This document shows, one piece after another, positions 34,866 through 42,897 of a DNA stretch of 55,483 nt. The position numbers and the translations under genes were made by a program. Numbering within the stretch: the stretch's first letter is position 1; each line of letters begins with the position of its first letter. This DNA comes from Candidatus Enterococcus courvalinii (GTDB lineage: Bacteria > Bacillota > Bacilli > Lactobacillales > Enterococcaceae): positions 1 through 55,483 of the forward strand of contig NZ_JAFLWI010000005.1 in assembly GCF_017315945.1 (NCBI RefSeq). The letters are read 5' to 3'. Under the pieces are notes generated by a model. The model worked only from the letters and a program-made list of their open reading frames with translations. It did not search any database and was not told the DNA's origin.

Positions 34866-36428
34866 TCATACACATTCGTTAATTCCATAACTAGGCGCAA
34901 TTTTTTCTGTATATTCTAAAAGATACCTAGCAGTTAATCGTAAGTCTTTCCCATAATGTTTTTCTATTTCCTTTAATTGATATTCATAATTTTTTCTCAC
35001 TAAATATGGTTTTAACAAATGTTTCAAATATTCTCTAATAGCAAAATGAACAGGTGAATTATACGGCTTCTTTTTATTTTCATATTCTGCAATTACATTT
35101 CTTGTAACAAATATTGTCGCAATTGCATACACATTATCAATGTATCTCATATGATTGGTAGTTGCTATCCTTTTATTTTGCAAATACCATTCTTGCTCTT
35201 TCGTAATTTCTTGCAACTCAGTTTGAATATCCATTTCTTTTTGGAAACTTTGATCAATAGTATCTTTTTCCTGCACGAATTCCTTATGACAAATAGGACA
35301 CTTTTTTGTAATAGAGTATTCTGTTTCCCTAGTAATCCATCTGTCAAATATCGCCTTACAATCGGGGCATTCTTGCACTTGCGTTTCCTGCTCTTCTGTT
35401 CCTGCACCGTTTAAACTCCATAACCGTTCTGTATCTGGTAACCCATGTTTAATATAATTACCAACATGATCGATTATAGTTGCAGTCTTACCTTTTTGAT
35501 AACGCATTCCACGCATTGCTTGTTGAATAAAAATCGTTAAAGATTGAGTTGGTCGCAATAATATTACAGTTGAGCAGTCCGGTACATTAAACCCTTCAGA
35601 AATCAAATCTACGTTACATATCACTTGATATTCCTTGTTTTTAAATCCTTGCATAATTCTATCTCGATCTTTACTTGGCGTATTGCTGTCAACGTGGATT
35701 GCATTAATTCCTGCTTCTTTAAATTTCGTAGCATACATTTTTGAATACTGAACGCTGTGAGCATAAAGAATCGCTTGTTCATTTTCCGCTTTCGCTAAGT
35801 ATGTTTCGACTACTTTTCCAAAGATAGTTGATCCAGATAATGCTTTGTTAATAGAATCATTCGTAAATTCACCATGTTGTTTCTTCAGCTTATTTCTATC
35901 AATTGCCGGAAGAGAATAATATCTATACGGAGCCAAATATTGGTTTTCTATCAGCCAAGAAACGCTCTTCCCCTCCACCATTTCTTGATATACGTCTTCA
36001 AATCCTTCACCACTCAACCTAACAGGCGTTGCAGTAAAGCCAATCTTAGGAATATCTTTGAAATGATTATATGTTTGAAGATAGGTTTTAGCTTTCGAAT
36101 GATGTGTTTCATCTGTAATAATTAAATCCGGTTTTTCTATTTTTTCTAGTCTATTTCTTGCTCTTATAATACTTAAAATATCTACATAACTAGAATTCAC
36201 TTCATTTTCATCTAAAGTCTGTTCAATTTGATCAATCAATTCTTTGCGGTGTACCACAAAAAGAACTCTTTTCTTATTGTCCGTGAAATCTTTGGCTAAT
36301 GTAGCAATCATCACTGATTTTCCAGAACCGGCCGGAGAAACTACCATTATTGATTTTTTCCCTTCAGAAAATTTATCATATATTTCTTCGAGCAATTTTC
36401 TTTGATGACTATATAATTGATAGACCAC
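34866..36428 (-). CDS. SF2 DEAD/DEAH-type helicase with zinc-finger motif
   Basis: 520 aa. Motif I SPAGSGKSVM near residue 30, motif II DETHH near 125, GFTATPVRLSGEG (motif III) and QAMRGMRY (motif VI) define a superfamily 2 helicase of the RadD/type I restriction-like group. A CPDC...CPIC pair (about 345-380) forms a zinc ribbon. The start is GTG with GGAGGGG upstream. It is the first gene of the helicase-122-aa gene-topB set and has a second-operator promoter. It probably acts in plasmid replication or repair. Confidence 0.85.
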   Translation of the reverse strand: MVYQLYSHQRKLLEEIYDKFSEGKKSIMVVSPAGSGKSVMIATLAKDFTDNKKRVLFVVHRKELIDQIEQTLDENEVNSSYVDILSIIRARNRLEKIEKPDLIITDETHHSKAKTYLQTYNHFKDIPKIGFTATPVRLSGEGFEDVYQEMVEGKSVSWLIENQYLAPYRYYSLPAIDRNKLKKQHGEFTNDSINKALSGSTIFGKVVETYLAKAENEQAILYAHSVQYSKMYATKFKEAGINAIHVDSNTPSKDRDRIMQGFKNKEYQVICNVDLISEGFNVPDCSTVILLRPTQSLTIFIQQAMRGMRYQKGKTATIIDHVGNYIKHGLPDTERLWSLNGAGTEEQETQVQECPDCKAIFDRWITRETEYSITKKCPICHKEFVQEKDTIDQSFQKEMDIQTELQEITKEQEWYLQNKRIATTNHMRYIDNVYAIATIFVTRNVIAEYENKKKPYNSPVHFAIREYLKHLLKPYLVRKNYEYQLKEIEKHYGKDLRLTARYLLEYTEKIAPSYGINECV

Positions 36429-36445
36429 GACACCCCTCCTTTTTT

Positions 36446-36470
36446 ATCTATCCGACATACATTTATTATA
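36446..36470 (-). promoter_or_regulatory. Helicase promoter with second operator
   Basis: TATAAT on the minus strand (36465-36470), immediately followed by the operator (plus-strand ATCTATCCGACATAC, 36446-36460), between -10 and ribosome binding site. The -35 is poor, so an activator or weak basal activity is possible. Confidence 0.6.
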
Positions 36471-36520
36471 TCAAAAAAGAACTTACTTAAAAAGAAAAGT
36501 AAGCATTCTTTTAAACATTT

Positions 36521-36534
36521 GACTACTTGTAGTT
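36521..36534. promoter_or_regulatory. Palindrome copy (one mismatch)
   Basis: GACTACTTGTAGTT. It contains the stop codon of the 12-codon frame at 36523-36561. Confidence 0.65.
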
Positions 36535-36561
36535 ATTTGGGTAATACGATCGTTTAAACAC
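36523..36561 (-). CDS. Possible leader peptide (12 aa)
   Basis: An ideal ribosome binding site AAGGAGGTAGGGATA precedes a GTG that opens a 12-residue frame (FKRSYYPNNYK), ending inside a palindrome copy. Too short to call by coding statistics. It could be a leader peptide controlling the helicase operon or a remnant of a deleted gene. Confidence 0.25.
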   Translation of the reverse strand: MFKRSYYPNNYK

Positions 36562-36585
36562 TATCCCTACCTCCTTAAAAACAAT

Positions 36586-36599
36586 GTCTACAAGTAGTC
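36586..36599. promoter_or_regulatory. Palindrome copy downstream of rep region
   Basis: GTCTACAAGTAGTC. It contains the stop codon of the short frame at 36588-36761. The copy at 36521 is 65 bp away. Confidence 0.7.
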
Positions 36600-36761
36600 T
36601 TTGCTGGCTTTCACATTTTTAATCATATTTTGTTTGATAACTTTGTTACAAGTTTGCCATTCTAAGAGATTTCCTGCTTGATCCTTAAACTCGTAAAAGT
36701 AAAAATAGGCATTATCTGCAAACATATTTGCAGTCTTCTTAAATCCCGTATACGTGACCAC
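36588..36761 (-). pseudogene. Short protein or truncated gene remnant (57 aa)
   Basis: A 57-codon frame with clearly protein-like composition (VTYTGFKKTANMFADNAYFY, then EFKDQAGNLLEWQT) but without ATG or good ribosome binding site; only GTG at 36761 or TTG at 36764 are possible starts. It ends inside a palindrome copy. It looks like the remainder of a gene broken at its 5' end, or a poorly started small gene. Confidence 0.35.
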
Positions 36762-36769
36762 CAACTCAA

Positions 36770-37133
36770 GTAATCAATCATTATAGGACTCTTTAGCTTC
36801 TCCCTGCTTCCTCTAAAAACACCTAAAGAGAAGTTTTATCTAAATACACGTTAGCCGTACCCTTCGCTACCGCTCAACTTTCGCTTGCTAAGGCTTCGCT
36901 CACACCTGTTCGTCTAAGGACTCACTCTCACCAAAACGTTGCTAAGGCAACTGGCTCACTGCTTTTCGCTAAGGCTCAAAGCTATCTTTAATCTTCACTT
37001 TTCAAAGAACGCTTAATAAATAATTGTTACTCAAATACTTGCATAGTTAACCCACATATCAAGCCAAGCGAAAAGCTAGATATGTAAACAAGGCAATTTA
37101 GCTATTTAATTCACTCAAAAAAATAAAGGCGTC
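36770..37133 (-). other. Presumed replication origin and structured non-coding region
   Basis: About 360 bp downstream of rep with no gene. In Inc18 plasmids the origin lies just downstream of rep, so oriV is expected here. On the minus strand the section 36838-37010 begins with GTTCTTTGAAAAGTG (36996-37010, boxA-like) and holds short repeats of CCTTAGC and a hairpin GTTGC-CTTA-GCAAC. Function as origin, as antitermination RNA, or both cannot be separated from sequence. Confidence 0.4.
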
Positions 37134-38729
37134 TTAACCTGTATTAGCTCCCCTAATGGGCGTAATTCGTTTTCTTTCTTCTTGTCTTATACTAAACGGT
37201 ACTGATTTATCTTCATATCGGCTTATAATTGCTTCTGCAATCATTTGATCATCATTGCCTAATAGTTCTGCAAAGAAGCGTTTATTCGCTTTTTTACGGC
37301 TAATAACAGCTACTAAAATCTTCACTTCCACAAATCTTTGGGTTGCAATCTTTGTACTACCTTTTCGGCCACGTTTAGATTGAACAATTACTTTTTTATT
37401 CCGCTTTAACTCTTTGATTATTACTTTTAGAGTAGATAAAGGGATTTTAGTTCCTTCAGATAATTCAGCCATGCTTAAAGTTAAATACAACTGATTTTCT
37501 TTCAACTGTTTTTGTTGGTTCTCCAAATAAGCCAACAAATCATCTTTGCTTTCACTATAGTGGCTATAAATACGTTCTTCTCTATTTTTTGCAAACTTGA
37601 CCCAATAGACCGGATCAACTCTATTTCCCTTACGTTTATAAGCCATCTTATTATCTACGCTTACAGCGTATTTCTTAAATTGACTAGGAGTCGTATATTT
37701 TTCTAAAAGCTCGTTAATGTACGTCCCTTTTGCTCCTGAATACGCACCTTCATAAGCACTTTTTATTGTTCTTTGGACTTCCTTATCACTCAAATCATTT
37801 TTAAACTCAATTTGATCCATTTGATCAATACATTGTTCTATTGTCAATCCACTTTGCTTGCAGGCAAGCGAGAGTGTAAATATTGCGCTGTTTCTATCTC
37901 CTTCTTCAATATCTGTATGAATTAAATAGTCATACCATTTAGTATCAATTTGACGGAACCTAGTTCTAAATTTAGGCGTACTCGATAGCACTGTCATTTT
38001 GCTTTTTTGTGTTTCTTTTTCTTTCTTTTCAAATTCTTGTGACCACTTCAAATAACCCTCAAATGTATCTGCAAAATTAGGTTCAAAATGTACGATATTA
38101 CGAGGTGTAGGAAAACGAAAAATACCAAAATGATTACAACCCATATCAACTTCTGGAAGTCGGCTTTTTATTGCTTTTCTAATGTTTTCAGATATTCTTT
38201 TAGCTACATTAAGGGATTTAAAATTATTTGTGCTTGAAACGTAGCTTGCTTTATCATATTTTTCTGTTTCTTCGTTGTAGTTTTTAATTAAAAAATACAC
38301 ATGATAGCCTTTAGGTGTGTCTAAAATAAGGTAGGGTAAAAGACCTTCTTCTAGTAGATAAAGAGTCAGGCTACTCAAACTAATTTTTTCATTCACGTTT
38401 GGAAAATCAATGTCAGCTACAAATGTATTTATTTGAATTAAGTTGCTTTCACTATGCCCCCAAACCGATTGTCCGTTTCCGCCACCAAGCCACGAGAATA
38501 CGTTAGGAGTCCAATGTGTCAATTGTTCGCTATCATCATAGAGTTTTTCAAGTGAACGATATACCGTTCCTTGACTATTGAACAAATCATTTTTTGATTT
38601 AAAAGCAACAATAGCACCTTTTTTGTTGGCAGTTACATTTAAAGGCAAAACATTGTTACTATGATATTTTTTTAAGCCGTCTTTTAGAATACTCTCTAAG
38701 ACATCCATGTATTCTTCCTGATCCAACAT
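37134..38729 (-). CDS. repE: Inc18-like theta replication initiator (RepE/RepR type)
   Basis: 531 aa. Shared features with pAMbeta1 RepE and pIP501 RepR include HWTPNV, then GHSESNLIQINTF, then a YLILDTPKGYHVYF block, CNHFGIFRFPT, and the EGDRNSAIFTLSLA and SDKEVQRTIKSAYE helices. These initiators bind the origin downstream of their gene and start theta replication with the host primosome. A GGAGAAAATTC ribosome binding site precedes the ATG. The upstream leader of about 370 nt with attenuator fits antisense-RNA control known for Inc18. The protein is about 30 residues longer than RepE. Confidence 0.85.
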   Translation of the reverse strand: MLDQEEYMDVLESILKDGLKKYHSNNVLPLNVTANKKGAIVAFKSKNDLFNSQGTVYRSLEKLYDDSEQLTHWTPNVFSWLGGGNGQSVWGHSESNLIQINTFVADIDFPNVNEKISLSSLTLYLLEEGLLPYLILDTPKGYHVYFLIKNYNEETEKYDKASYVSSTNNFKSLNVAKRISENIRKAIKSRLPEVDMGCNHFGIFRFPTPRNIVHFEPNFADTFEGYLKWSQEFEKKEKETQKSKMTVLSSTPKFRTRFRQIDTKWYDYLIHTDIEEGDRNSAIFTLSLACKQSGLTIEQCIDQMDQIEFKNDLSDKEVQRTIKSAYEGAYSGAKGTYINELLEKYTTPSQFKKYAVSVDNKMAYKRKGNRVDPVYWVKFAKNREERIYSHYSESKDDLLAYLENQQKQLKENQLYLTLSMAELSEGTKIPLSTLKVIIKELKRNKKVIVQSKRGRKGSTKIATQRFVEVKILVAVISRKKANKRFFAELLGNDDQMIAEAIISRYEDKSVPFSIRQEERKRITPIRGANTG

Positions 38730-38763
38730 TGAATTTTCTCCTTGCTATCGTTTTTTAGATAGC

Positions 38764-38830
38764 AAAAAAAGACATAGAATGTATTTCTAGGCTCTCGTAG
38801 CTATGAGTCCCAAAATATACACTATGCCTT
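38764..38830 (-). terminator. rep leader attenuator
   Basis: A long imperfect hairpin (38771-38828; GGCATAG... pairing with ...CTATGTC) followed on the minus strand by seven T. A smaller hairpin GCTATC-GATAGC covers the bases just before the rep ribosome binding site. This is the expected antisense-controlled attenuator of Inc18 rep genes. Confidence 0.7.
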
Positions 38831-38859
38831 TAATCCAATGTTGAAAGAACTATTTTTAA

Positions 38860-39100
38860 TAAATAAATCCAGTTCACCTAACACTGTTGACGGTAGCGCA
38901 ATGCTGAAACGAGTTGGTAGCTCATTTCATGGACTTCGTATGCTTGCCAAATTCTCTTTGCTACGAGTTCCCACGAATAAAGTTGGTAGCTCTATCCGTG
39001 TTCTTTTCTTGCTTATATTCATTTTTGCATAATATACTTAGCAATCAACCTGCAATCTTTGATTACTAGAATTTTTTTGTGTTCTGTTTGGCTTCAGAAC
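38860..39100. ncRNA. rep mRNA leader / antisense RNA region
   Basis: Untranslated leader between the rep promoter and attenuator. It contains a structured element (GACTTCGTATGCTTGCCAA, then TTCTCTTTGCTACG; 38932-38965) flanked by GTTGGTAGCT copies at about 38913 and 38981. Inc18 plasmids encode an antisense RNA on the opposite strand of this leader. I see no convincing plus-strand promoter, so the antisense RNA is inferred. A 36-bp near-copy of the element is at 39629-39664. Confidence 0.45.
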
Positions 39101-39107
39101 TAAGTTC

Positions 39108-39137
39108 ATTATAAGCTAATTTCATTCGATTTAACAA
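39108..39137 (-). promoter_or_regulatory. rep promoter
   Basis: On the minus strand TTGTTA (39132-39137), 18 bp, TATAAT (39108-39113). It gives a leader of about 370 nt before the rep start codon. Confidence 0.65.
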
Positions 39138-39161
39138 GAGTTTTTTTCTACAGTGATTTTT

Positions 39162-39416
39162 TTATCCTAAAACCCTTACCTGCTCTATAAGATATGTTTT
39201 TGGAGCAATTTGACACGTTACAACAAACTGGATTCCAAGCATTTTTACTTTTTTTAGCGTATTTGTGCTTTTTTTAATTGGTAAGCGCCAGATTAGTCTA
39301 ATCCCATTTTCTGTTTCAAATTCAATTTCGGTAATAGGCATAGCATACTTTGTACTATCTTCTGATAACTTTGCAAATCGGACAATTGCTGTTTTTTTCT
39401 CTTTTGTCAAATTCAT
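39162..39416 (-). CDS. Small pre-rep protein, possible copy-control factor
   Basis: 84 aa, basic, beta-rich, no HTH visible, not recognised. In Inc18 plasmids the gene before rep (copF/copR/copS) controls copy number, and position suggests an analogous job. Its promoter is one of the six palindrome-embedded promoters, with a second palindrome 33 bp upstream. AAGGAGAGG precedes the ATG. Confidence 0.55.
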   Translation of the reverse strand: MNLTKEKKTAIVRFAKLSEDSTKYAMPITEIEFETENGIRLIWRLPIKKSTNTLKKVKMLGIQFVVTCQIAPKTYLIEQVRVLG

Positions 39417-39437
39417 AATATCCTCTCCTTATCTATT

Positions 39438-39497
39438 ATTATATTCTATTGACTACTTGTAGTCAATAGAATATTTGCTTTTTGACTACTTGTAGTC
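39438..39497 (-). promoter_or_regulatory. Promoter with 34-bp perfect palindrome plus second copy
   Basis: The core at 39451-39464 is extended to perfect 16-bp arms around TT (39441-39474). On the minus strand TTGACT (39461-39466), 17 bp, TATAAT (39438-39443). A further copy lies at 39484-39497. This is the most symmetrical copy in the window and the one closest to the rep control region. Confidence 0.8.
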
Positions 39498-39513
39498 TAA
39501 TAAAGCACTTACT

Positions 39514-39546
39514 TTAAGAATTAGTTAAAGAACAATGATTATACAT
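39514..39546 (-). CDS. Possible leader peptide (10 aa)
   Basis: TAGGAGGTTAGAAAT followed by ATG opens a 10-residue frame (MYNHCSLTNS). The strong ribosome binding site without a real gene suggests a regulatory leader peptide or a truncated gene. It lies downstream of the duplicated rep-leader element and upstream of the palindrome pair. Confidence 0.25.
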   Translation of the reverse strand: MYNHCSLTNS

Positions 39547-39628
39547 ATTTCTAACCTCCTACAAGTCATTTCTTCTTGCATTATGTTCAACCATCCCTTA
39601 TAATTAACGTATCAGAATTGAATTATGA

Positions 39629-39664
39629 GACTTCGTATGCTTGCCAAAAATTCTCTTTGCTACG
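39629..39664. repeat. Second copy of the rep-leader element
   Basis: GACTTCGTATGCTTGCCAA, two extra A, ATTCTCTTTGCTACG, matching 38932-38965. A GTTGGTAGCT copy follows about 20 bp later, as in the first copy. Flanking arms AGACTT and AAGTCT can close the same stem with different bases, which suggests a conserved RNA structure. Confidence 0.7.
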
Positions 39665-39719
39665 TTAAGTCTTGTGAGCCGGTAGATTGTTGGTAGCTTT
39701 CACTGGCTCTTACTTTTTG

Positions 39720-39747
39720 AAAAAGTGACTACTTGTAGTCGCTTTTT
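39720..39747. terminator. Palindrome acting as terminator-like hairpin
   Basis: AAAAAGTGACTAC and GTAGTCGCTTTTTTT around TT (core 39727-39740). The arms extend into A/T runs so a hairpin plus T run exists on both strands. Confidence 0.6.
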
Positions 39748-39759
39748 TTATGTTCTATT

Positions 39760-39773
39760 GACTACAAATAGTC
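39760..39773. promoter_or_regulatory. Palindrome copy with altered centre
   Basis: GACTACAAATAGTC. It lies 33 bp from the copy at 39727, the same spacing as the pair at 39451/39484. Confidence 0.55.
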
Positions 39774-39776
39774 TTT

Positions 39777-39807
39777 AAAAAAAGGGAACGCATTTAGCGT
39801 TCCCTCT
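39777..39807 (-). terminator. Terminator after the 38-aa gene
   Basis: GGGAACGC pairs with GCGTTCCC around TAAAT, then TTTTTTT on the minus strand. It overlaps the end of the gene at 39794-39910. Confidence 0.85.
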
Positions 39808-39910
39808 TCTCAGGCTTAATCCATATTCTATACGGCCAACAATCCACCTTTCTTTGTTGTTCTTGAATCTTATAGTTGGCCATTCTTTTTCTAAAAGGGA
39901 TTTTCCTCAT
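39794..39910 (-). CDS. Small very basic protein (38 aa)
   Basis: 38 aa, about 40% Lys/Arg (MRKIPFRKRMANYKIQEQQR ...), not recognised. The ATG at 39910 is two bases past the preceding gene's stop, so it may be translated by coupling; it has no own ribosome binding site. A strong terminator overlaps its end, marking the end of the operon that starts near 41.3 kb. Confidence 0.35.
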   Translation of the reverse strand: MRKIPFRKRMANYKIQEQQRKVDCWPYRIWIKPEKRER

Positions 39911-39914
39911 AATT

Positions 39915-40751
39915 TTAATCAACAGTGGAATTCCCCCTAACTGTTTCTTTTTCTTGCTGTTCAAGAAATGCAATTTCGTAATCTCCAAAAACATCTTTTA
40001 TTATCATTATTTCGCCATCTGATATTGCACCAGTATCTCTTAAACATTCATGCAGAACTGGACTATAACTCCCCCATGAAACTTTTTTTTCACTTCTATA
40101 TAAATGCTTTTCCCACTTACTGTTCAAACAAAATGTCGTCAATGGTACATTTTGTATCTTTCCATAGGGTGTTTCTAAACAGAATTCTTCTTTACAAATC
40201 TCACTTTGAACCAACGTTTCTATTTTCTTAAATGTTACTTTTTCAAATGCCGTTGCTACTAAATACAGCAAAACAAATGAGCCTAATTTTACAGTTACAC
40301 TTCTATAATCTAGGAAGTTGATCTCCTCTACATATACTCCAATAAGAAAAACAAGTGAACCTTGTTTGCATATGATCTTTATTCCTTCTTGGAATGGTTT
40401 TAAAACTGACATATATCCTGTTTGCTTTGTTGTCAGCGGAATTTTAATACCTTGCAACACAATCAAAGCAACTAGTAGTAGATTAAACATGAGACTGCCA
40501 AATATATTGATTCCACTTTTGACATTATCATCATTAACAAAAATGCGGAAAATGCTATAAAGATTGCTCCAACCAATTCTGGCTAAATAGAGCCACACCA
40601 TATATCCTAAAAATCCAAAACTCATTTTTAACGCTCGACATATATCAAGGGTAAAAATCAACTTATATTCTGGTTCTTTAAGACTAATCCTAAAATTGTT
40701 AAGTTCTTTTTTTAGATCAAATTTTTTTCCTTGAGTTTTTTGTTTTTCCAT
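39915..40751 (-). CDS. Polytopic membrane protein (278 aa)
   Basis: About four membrane helices (near 42-62, 85-105, 128-148, 155-172) followed by a cytoplasmic domain of about 100 residues. Not recognised. It starts five bases after the stop of the gene at 40757-41323, so they form an operon. The genes at 40-42 kb look like an accessory membrane module without known partners. Confidence 0.6.
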   Translation of the reverse strand: MEKQKTQGKKFDLKKELNNFRISLKEPEYKLIFTLDICRALKMSFGFLGYMVWLYLARIGWSNLYSIFRIFVNDDNVKSGINIFGSLMFNLLLVALIVLQGIKIPLTTKQTGYMSVLKPFQEGIKIICKQGSLVFLIGVYVEEINFLDYRSVTVKLGSFVLLYLVATAFEKVTFKKIETLVQSEICKEEFCLETPYGKIQNVPLTTFCLNSKWEKHLYRSEKKVSWGSYSPVLHECLRDTGAISDGEIMIIKDVFGDYEIAFLEQQEKETVRGNSTVD

Positions 40752-40756
40752 ATCGT

Positions 40757-41323
40757 TTACCCTGCCACAGCGTCAGCAAGCACTTTTTCATAAAGTGAAT
40801 AGAATTCAGACAATTTGATCTGTTCTATTTGATCAAGTGTTTCCATAGGTATTCGCTTAATATCTTTGATTGCTAAATATGCCGTATCATCAAAAAAGTA
40901 ATATTTTTCTACATTACTTTTTAAACTAAACCCATCATAAACAGTACCAAAATATTCTTTACTTAATCGCTTACTAATAGGGGCTACCAAATTAGGAACT
41001 ACTTCAGAAAGTTTATCAAAGATACTTTCGTTATCTTTGTAAAATCTACTATTTTTTCTAATTCCTTTTATATCTTTTCTACCACTCAAGCTGTTCTTAA
41101 ATATACTTTTTGAATGATTTTGATAAAATTCACCATAAACTGATACTTCTAATGTACCGTTATCCCACAATACAATATAATCAACATCCAACTCTTCGGT
41201 CAGTTCTTTTAGTATTTCTCGTACACCATTCTCTAAAATGTAATCTAAATTGTTTTTTTGTAACCTAGCCTTAACGTATTCTGATACGTTAGAATTTTTT
41301 TGTGCTTTAAAAATAGCTGTCAT
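40757..41323 (-). CDS. Hypothetical soluble protein (188 aa)
   Basis: 188 aa, mixed alpha/beta, not recognised (VSEYVKARLQKNNLDYILEN ... VDYIVLWDNGTLEVSVYGEF). No signal or membrane segment. CGAAGGAG precedes the ATG. Operon partner of the membrane protein at 39915-40751. The upstream region contains an inverted repeat GTAGTCT...AGACTAC (41405-41430) that recalls the palindrome arms but is wider. Confidence 0.55.
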   Translation of the reverse strand: MTAIFKAQKNSNVSEYVKARLQKNNLDYILENGVREILKELTEELDVDYIVLWDNGTLEVSVYGEFYQNHSKSIFKNSLSGRKDIKGIRKNSRFYKDNESIFDKLSEVVPNLVAPISKRLSKEYFGTVYDGFSLKSNVEKYYFFDDTAYLAIKDIKRIPMETLDQIEQIKLSEFYSLYEKVLADAVAG

Positions 41324-41404
41324 TTTGTATTCTCCTTCGTAGTCTGTAATTCTACGAATTGAACTACCTCACTTTATTACACAACCCTCCAATATTTCAA
41401 TTAG

Positions 41405-41430
41405 GTAGTCTAAACCGTTTAGCAGACTAC
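41405..41430. repeat. Inverted repeat related to palindrome arms
   Basis: GTAGTCT and AGACTAC around 12 bases containing AAACCGTTT. It may be a hairpin in the leader of the gene at 40757-41323 or a degenerate operator. The surrounding 41324-41492 shows nothing else. Confidence 0.4.
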
Positions 41431-41492
41431 ATTTCTATTTTCCATGATTAATGCTTATAATTCAACTTAAATTCACATGCCATTCATTTTCT

Positions 41493-41810
41493 CTAACGTT
41501 TGATATACTCATTTGCCTTTTTAACAAGAAATAATAGACTGTATATAAGCATAAAATCAAACAGTAATAAAATAGCGCTTGAAATCAAGGCTTTGTTTGA
41601 TAAGGTTCCAAATCCAATAATTATAACGATCAAATTACTCAATGCCCATTTATCTATTCCTCTTTTTTGTACCTTCTCTGTTATAAGTAAAAACAAATTC
41701 ACTACTATAATTCCGCTAACCAATAATAGCGAGAACGCCAATTGATTATAGTAAATTAAGTCTGTTAATTTACCTATAACATATAAAATAAGATAGATTA
41801 CCCCCCACAT
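41493..41810 (-). CDS. Small polytopic membrane protein (105 aa)
   Basis: 105 aa with three to four membrane helices and a basic C-terminus, not recognised. A perfect AAGGAG ribosome binding site lies before the ATG. The 190-bp gap upstream (41811-42000) contains a 16-bp perfect palindrome TTGCTTTGCAAAGCAA but no gene. Confidence 0.5.
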   Translation of the reverse strand: MWGVIYLILYVIGKLTDLIYYNQLAFSLLLVSGIIVVNLFLLITEKVQKRGIDKWALSNLIVIIIGFGTLSNKALISSAILLLFDFMLIYSLLFLVKKANEYIKR

Positions 41811-42000
41811 AGAATATTACTCCTTCTCCTTGCTTTGCAAAGCAAAGCTGTACGCTAGAATTCTTCAGTGCATTGCTCTAGTTTAGCAATTACCCACCTC
41901 GTTAGCCTGAAATACCCTTAGAATCCTCCTCTCGCACATCATATTTTTACAATTAAGCTGTTAGCAACCTTAATTATGTTCATCTTACTGTTCTAAGCCA

Positions 42001-42291
42001 TTAAAAATCAAATTCTACATTTTTTCGATTTGACGAAAGAAAATTTGTTTTTCCAATAGCAGTTTCTTTAATCACATTGGTTGGCCGTCTGATAATCACT
42101 TCGTATTCGCAAGAAAATAATCCCTCTTCAGATTTATTGATTTTGTAACTCGATATTTCATTTTTAGTCCTAGCATTTTTCAAACTGATTTCCATTGTAC
42201 TTTCAAATAATCTTCGATCTTTTATCCGAGCAATGAATAACGTTGTCCCAAAAAATCCAATTACCACTACACAAAAAATCAGTTTTAACAT
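42001..42291 (-). CDS. Small membrane-anchored protein coupled to XRE gene
   Basis: 96 aa with an N-terminal membrane segment (about 2-20) and a charged extracellular or cytoplasmic remainder; not recognised. Its ATG overlaps the end of the XRE regulator gene by 7 bp. A regulator followed by a small membrane protein can form a signal-sensing or toxin-antitoxin-like pair; that is speculation. Confidence 0.5.
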   Translation of the reverse strand: MLKLIFCVVVIGFFGTTLFIARIKDRRLFESTMEISLKNARTKNEISSYKINKSEEGLFSCEYEVIIRRPTNVIKETAIGKTNFLSSNRKNVEFDF

Positions 42292-42860
42292 TCTTTTGCA
42301 GTTCCACGGACTTCATTAGCTTGTATTCTAGAAAGTGTTCCATACAATTCTTTTTCTAACTTTTTTTGCTTTTCTCTATCTGTTTCTTCTCGGATAACAC
42401 TTTCTTTAGCTAAAAGAATAGAATACTCTAAAATATCATGAATTAATGAATATAAATATTCAAAGTCTTCTCCCTGCTCATCTAGCTGTACGATCATAAG
42501 TTCAGTAATTAATTTATAGAAATTCGAAAATTCGGAAAAATATTGGCTGTCTGTGTTGGCTATTTGTTTGATAACTTGCTCTTTTTTTTCTAACCTAAAT
42601 AGATTACCTTTACTTTCATTTTTGACAGATTCTTTTGGCTGTTCATTAATTCCCATCAAATAGTCTACTGGTACATTAAAAAAATTTGCTAACTCAATCC
42701 AGATATGCTTATTTCTGGGAGCTCTTTTTCCGTTCTCATATAAAGAAAGCTGGCCATCTGCAATACCAATAGAGTCTGCAACTTGTTTTAATGTTTTACC
42801 TTGACTGAGTCTAAGTTCCTTTATTCTATTAGCTTTTCTATAATCTAAATCCGTATCCAT
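42285..42860 (-). CDS. XRE-family transcriptional regulator (191 aa)
   Basis: 191 aa. The HTH_3 domain at about 10-68 (RIKELRLSQGKTLKQVADSI, then DGQLSLYENGKRAP) is clear, with a helical C-terminal domain of about 110 residues that may bind a ligand or partner. AAGGAGG precedes the ATG. It is one candidate reader of the plasmid-wide palindrome or of the second operator, though nothing in its own promoter matches either. Confidence 0.85.
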   Translation of the reverse strand: MDTDLDYRKANRIKELRLSQGKTLKQVADSIGIADGQLSLYENGKRAPRNKHIWIELANFFNVPVDYLMGINEQPKESVKNESKGNLFRLEKKEQVIKQIANTDSQYFSEFSNFYKLITELMIVQLDEQGEDFEYLYSLIHDILEYSILLAKESVIREETDREKQKKLEKELYGTLSRIQANEVRGTAKEC

Positions 42861-42897
42861 AGTCTTACCTCCTTATTGTTGCCTTTAAAGACACGCC

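Noticed and set aside
38838-39032. Plus-strand frame of 64 codons in the rep leader
   Set aside because: No ribosome binding site; the composition follows the structured leader and its repeats, so it is better read as the antisense-RNA region.
41836-41860. 16-bp palindrome TTGCTTTGCAAAGCAA as an insertion-sequence end
   Set aside because: No transposase frame, no second copy and no target duplication are seen.
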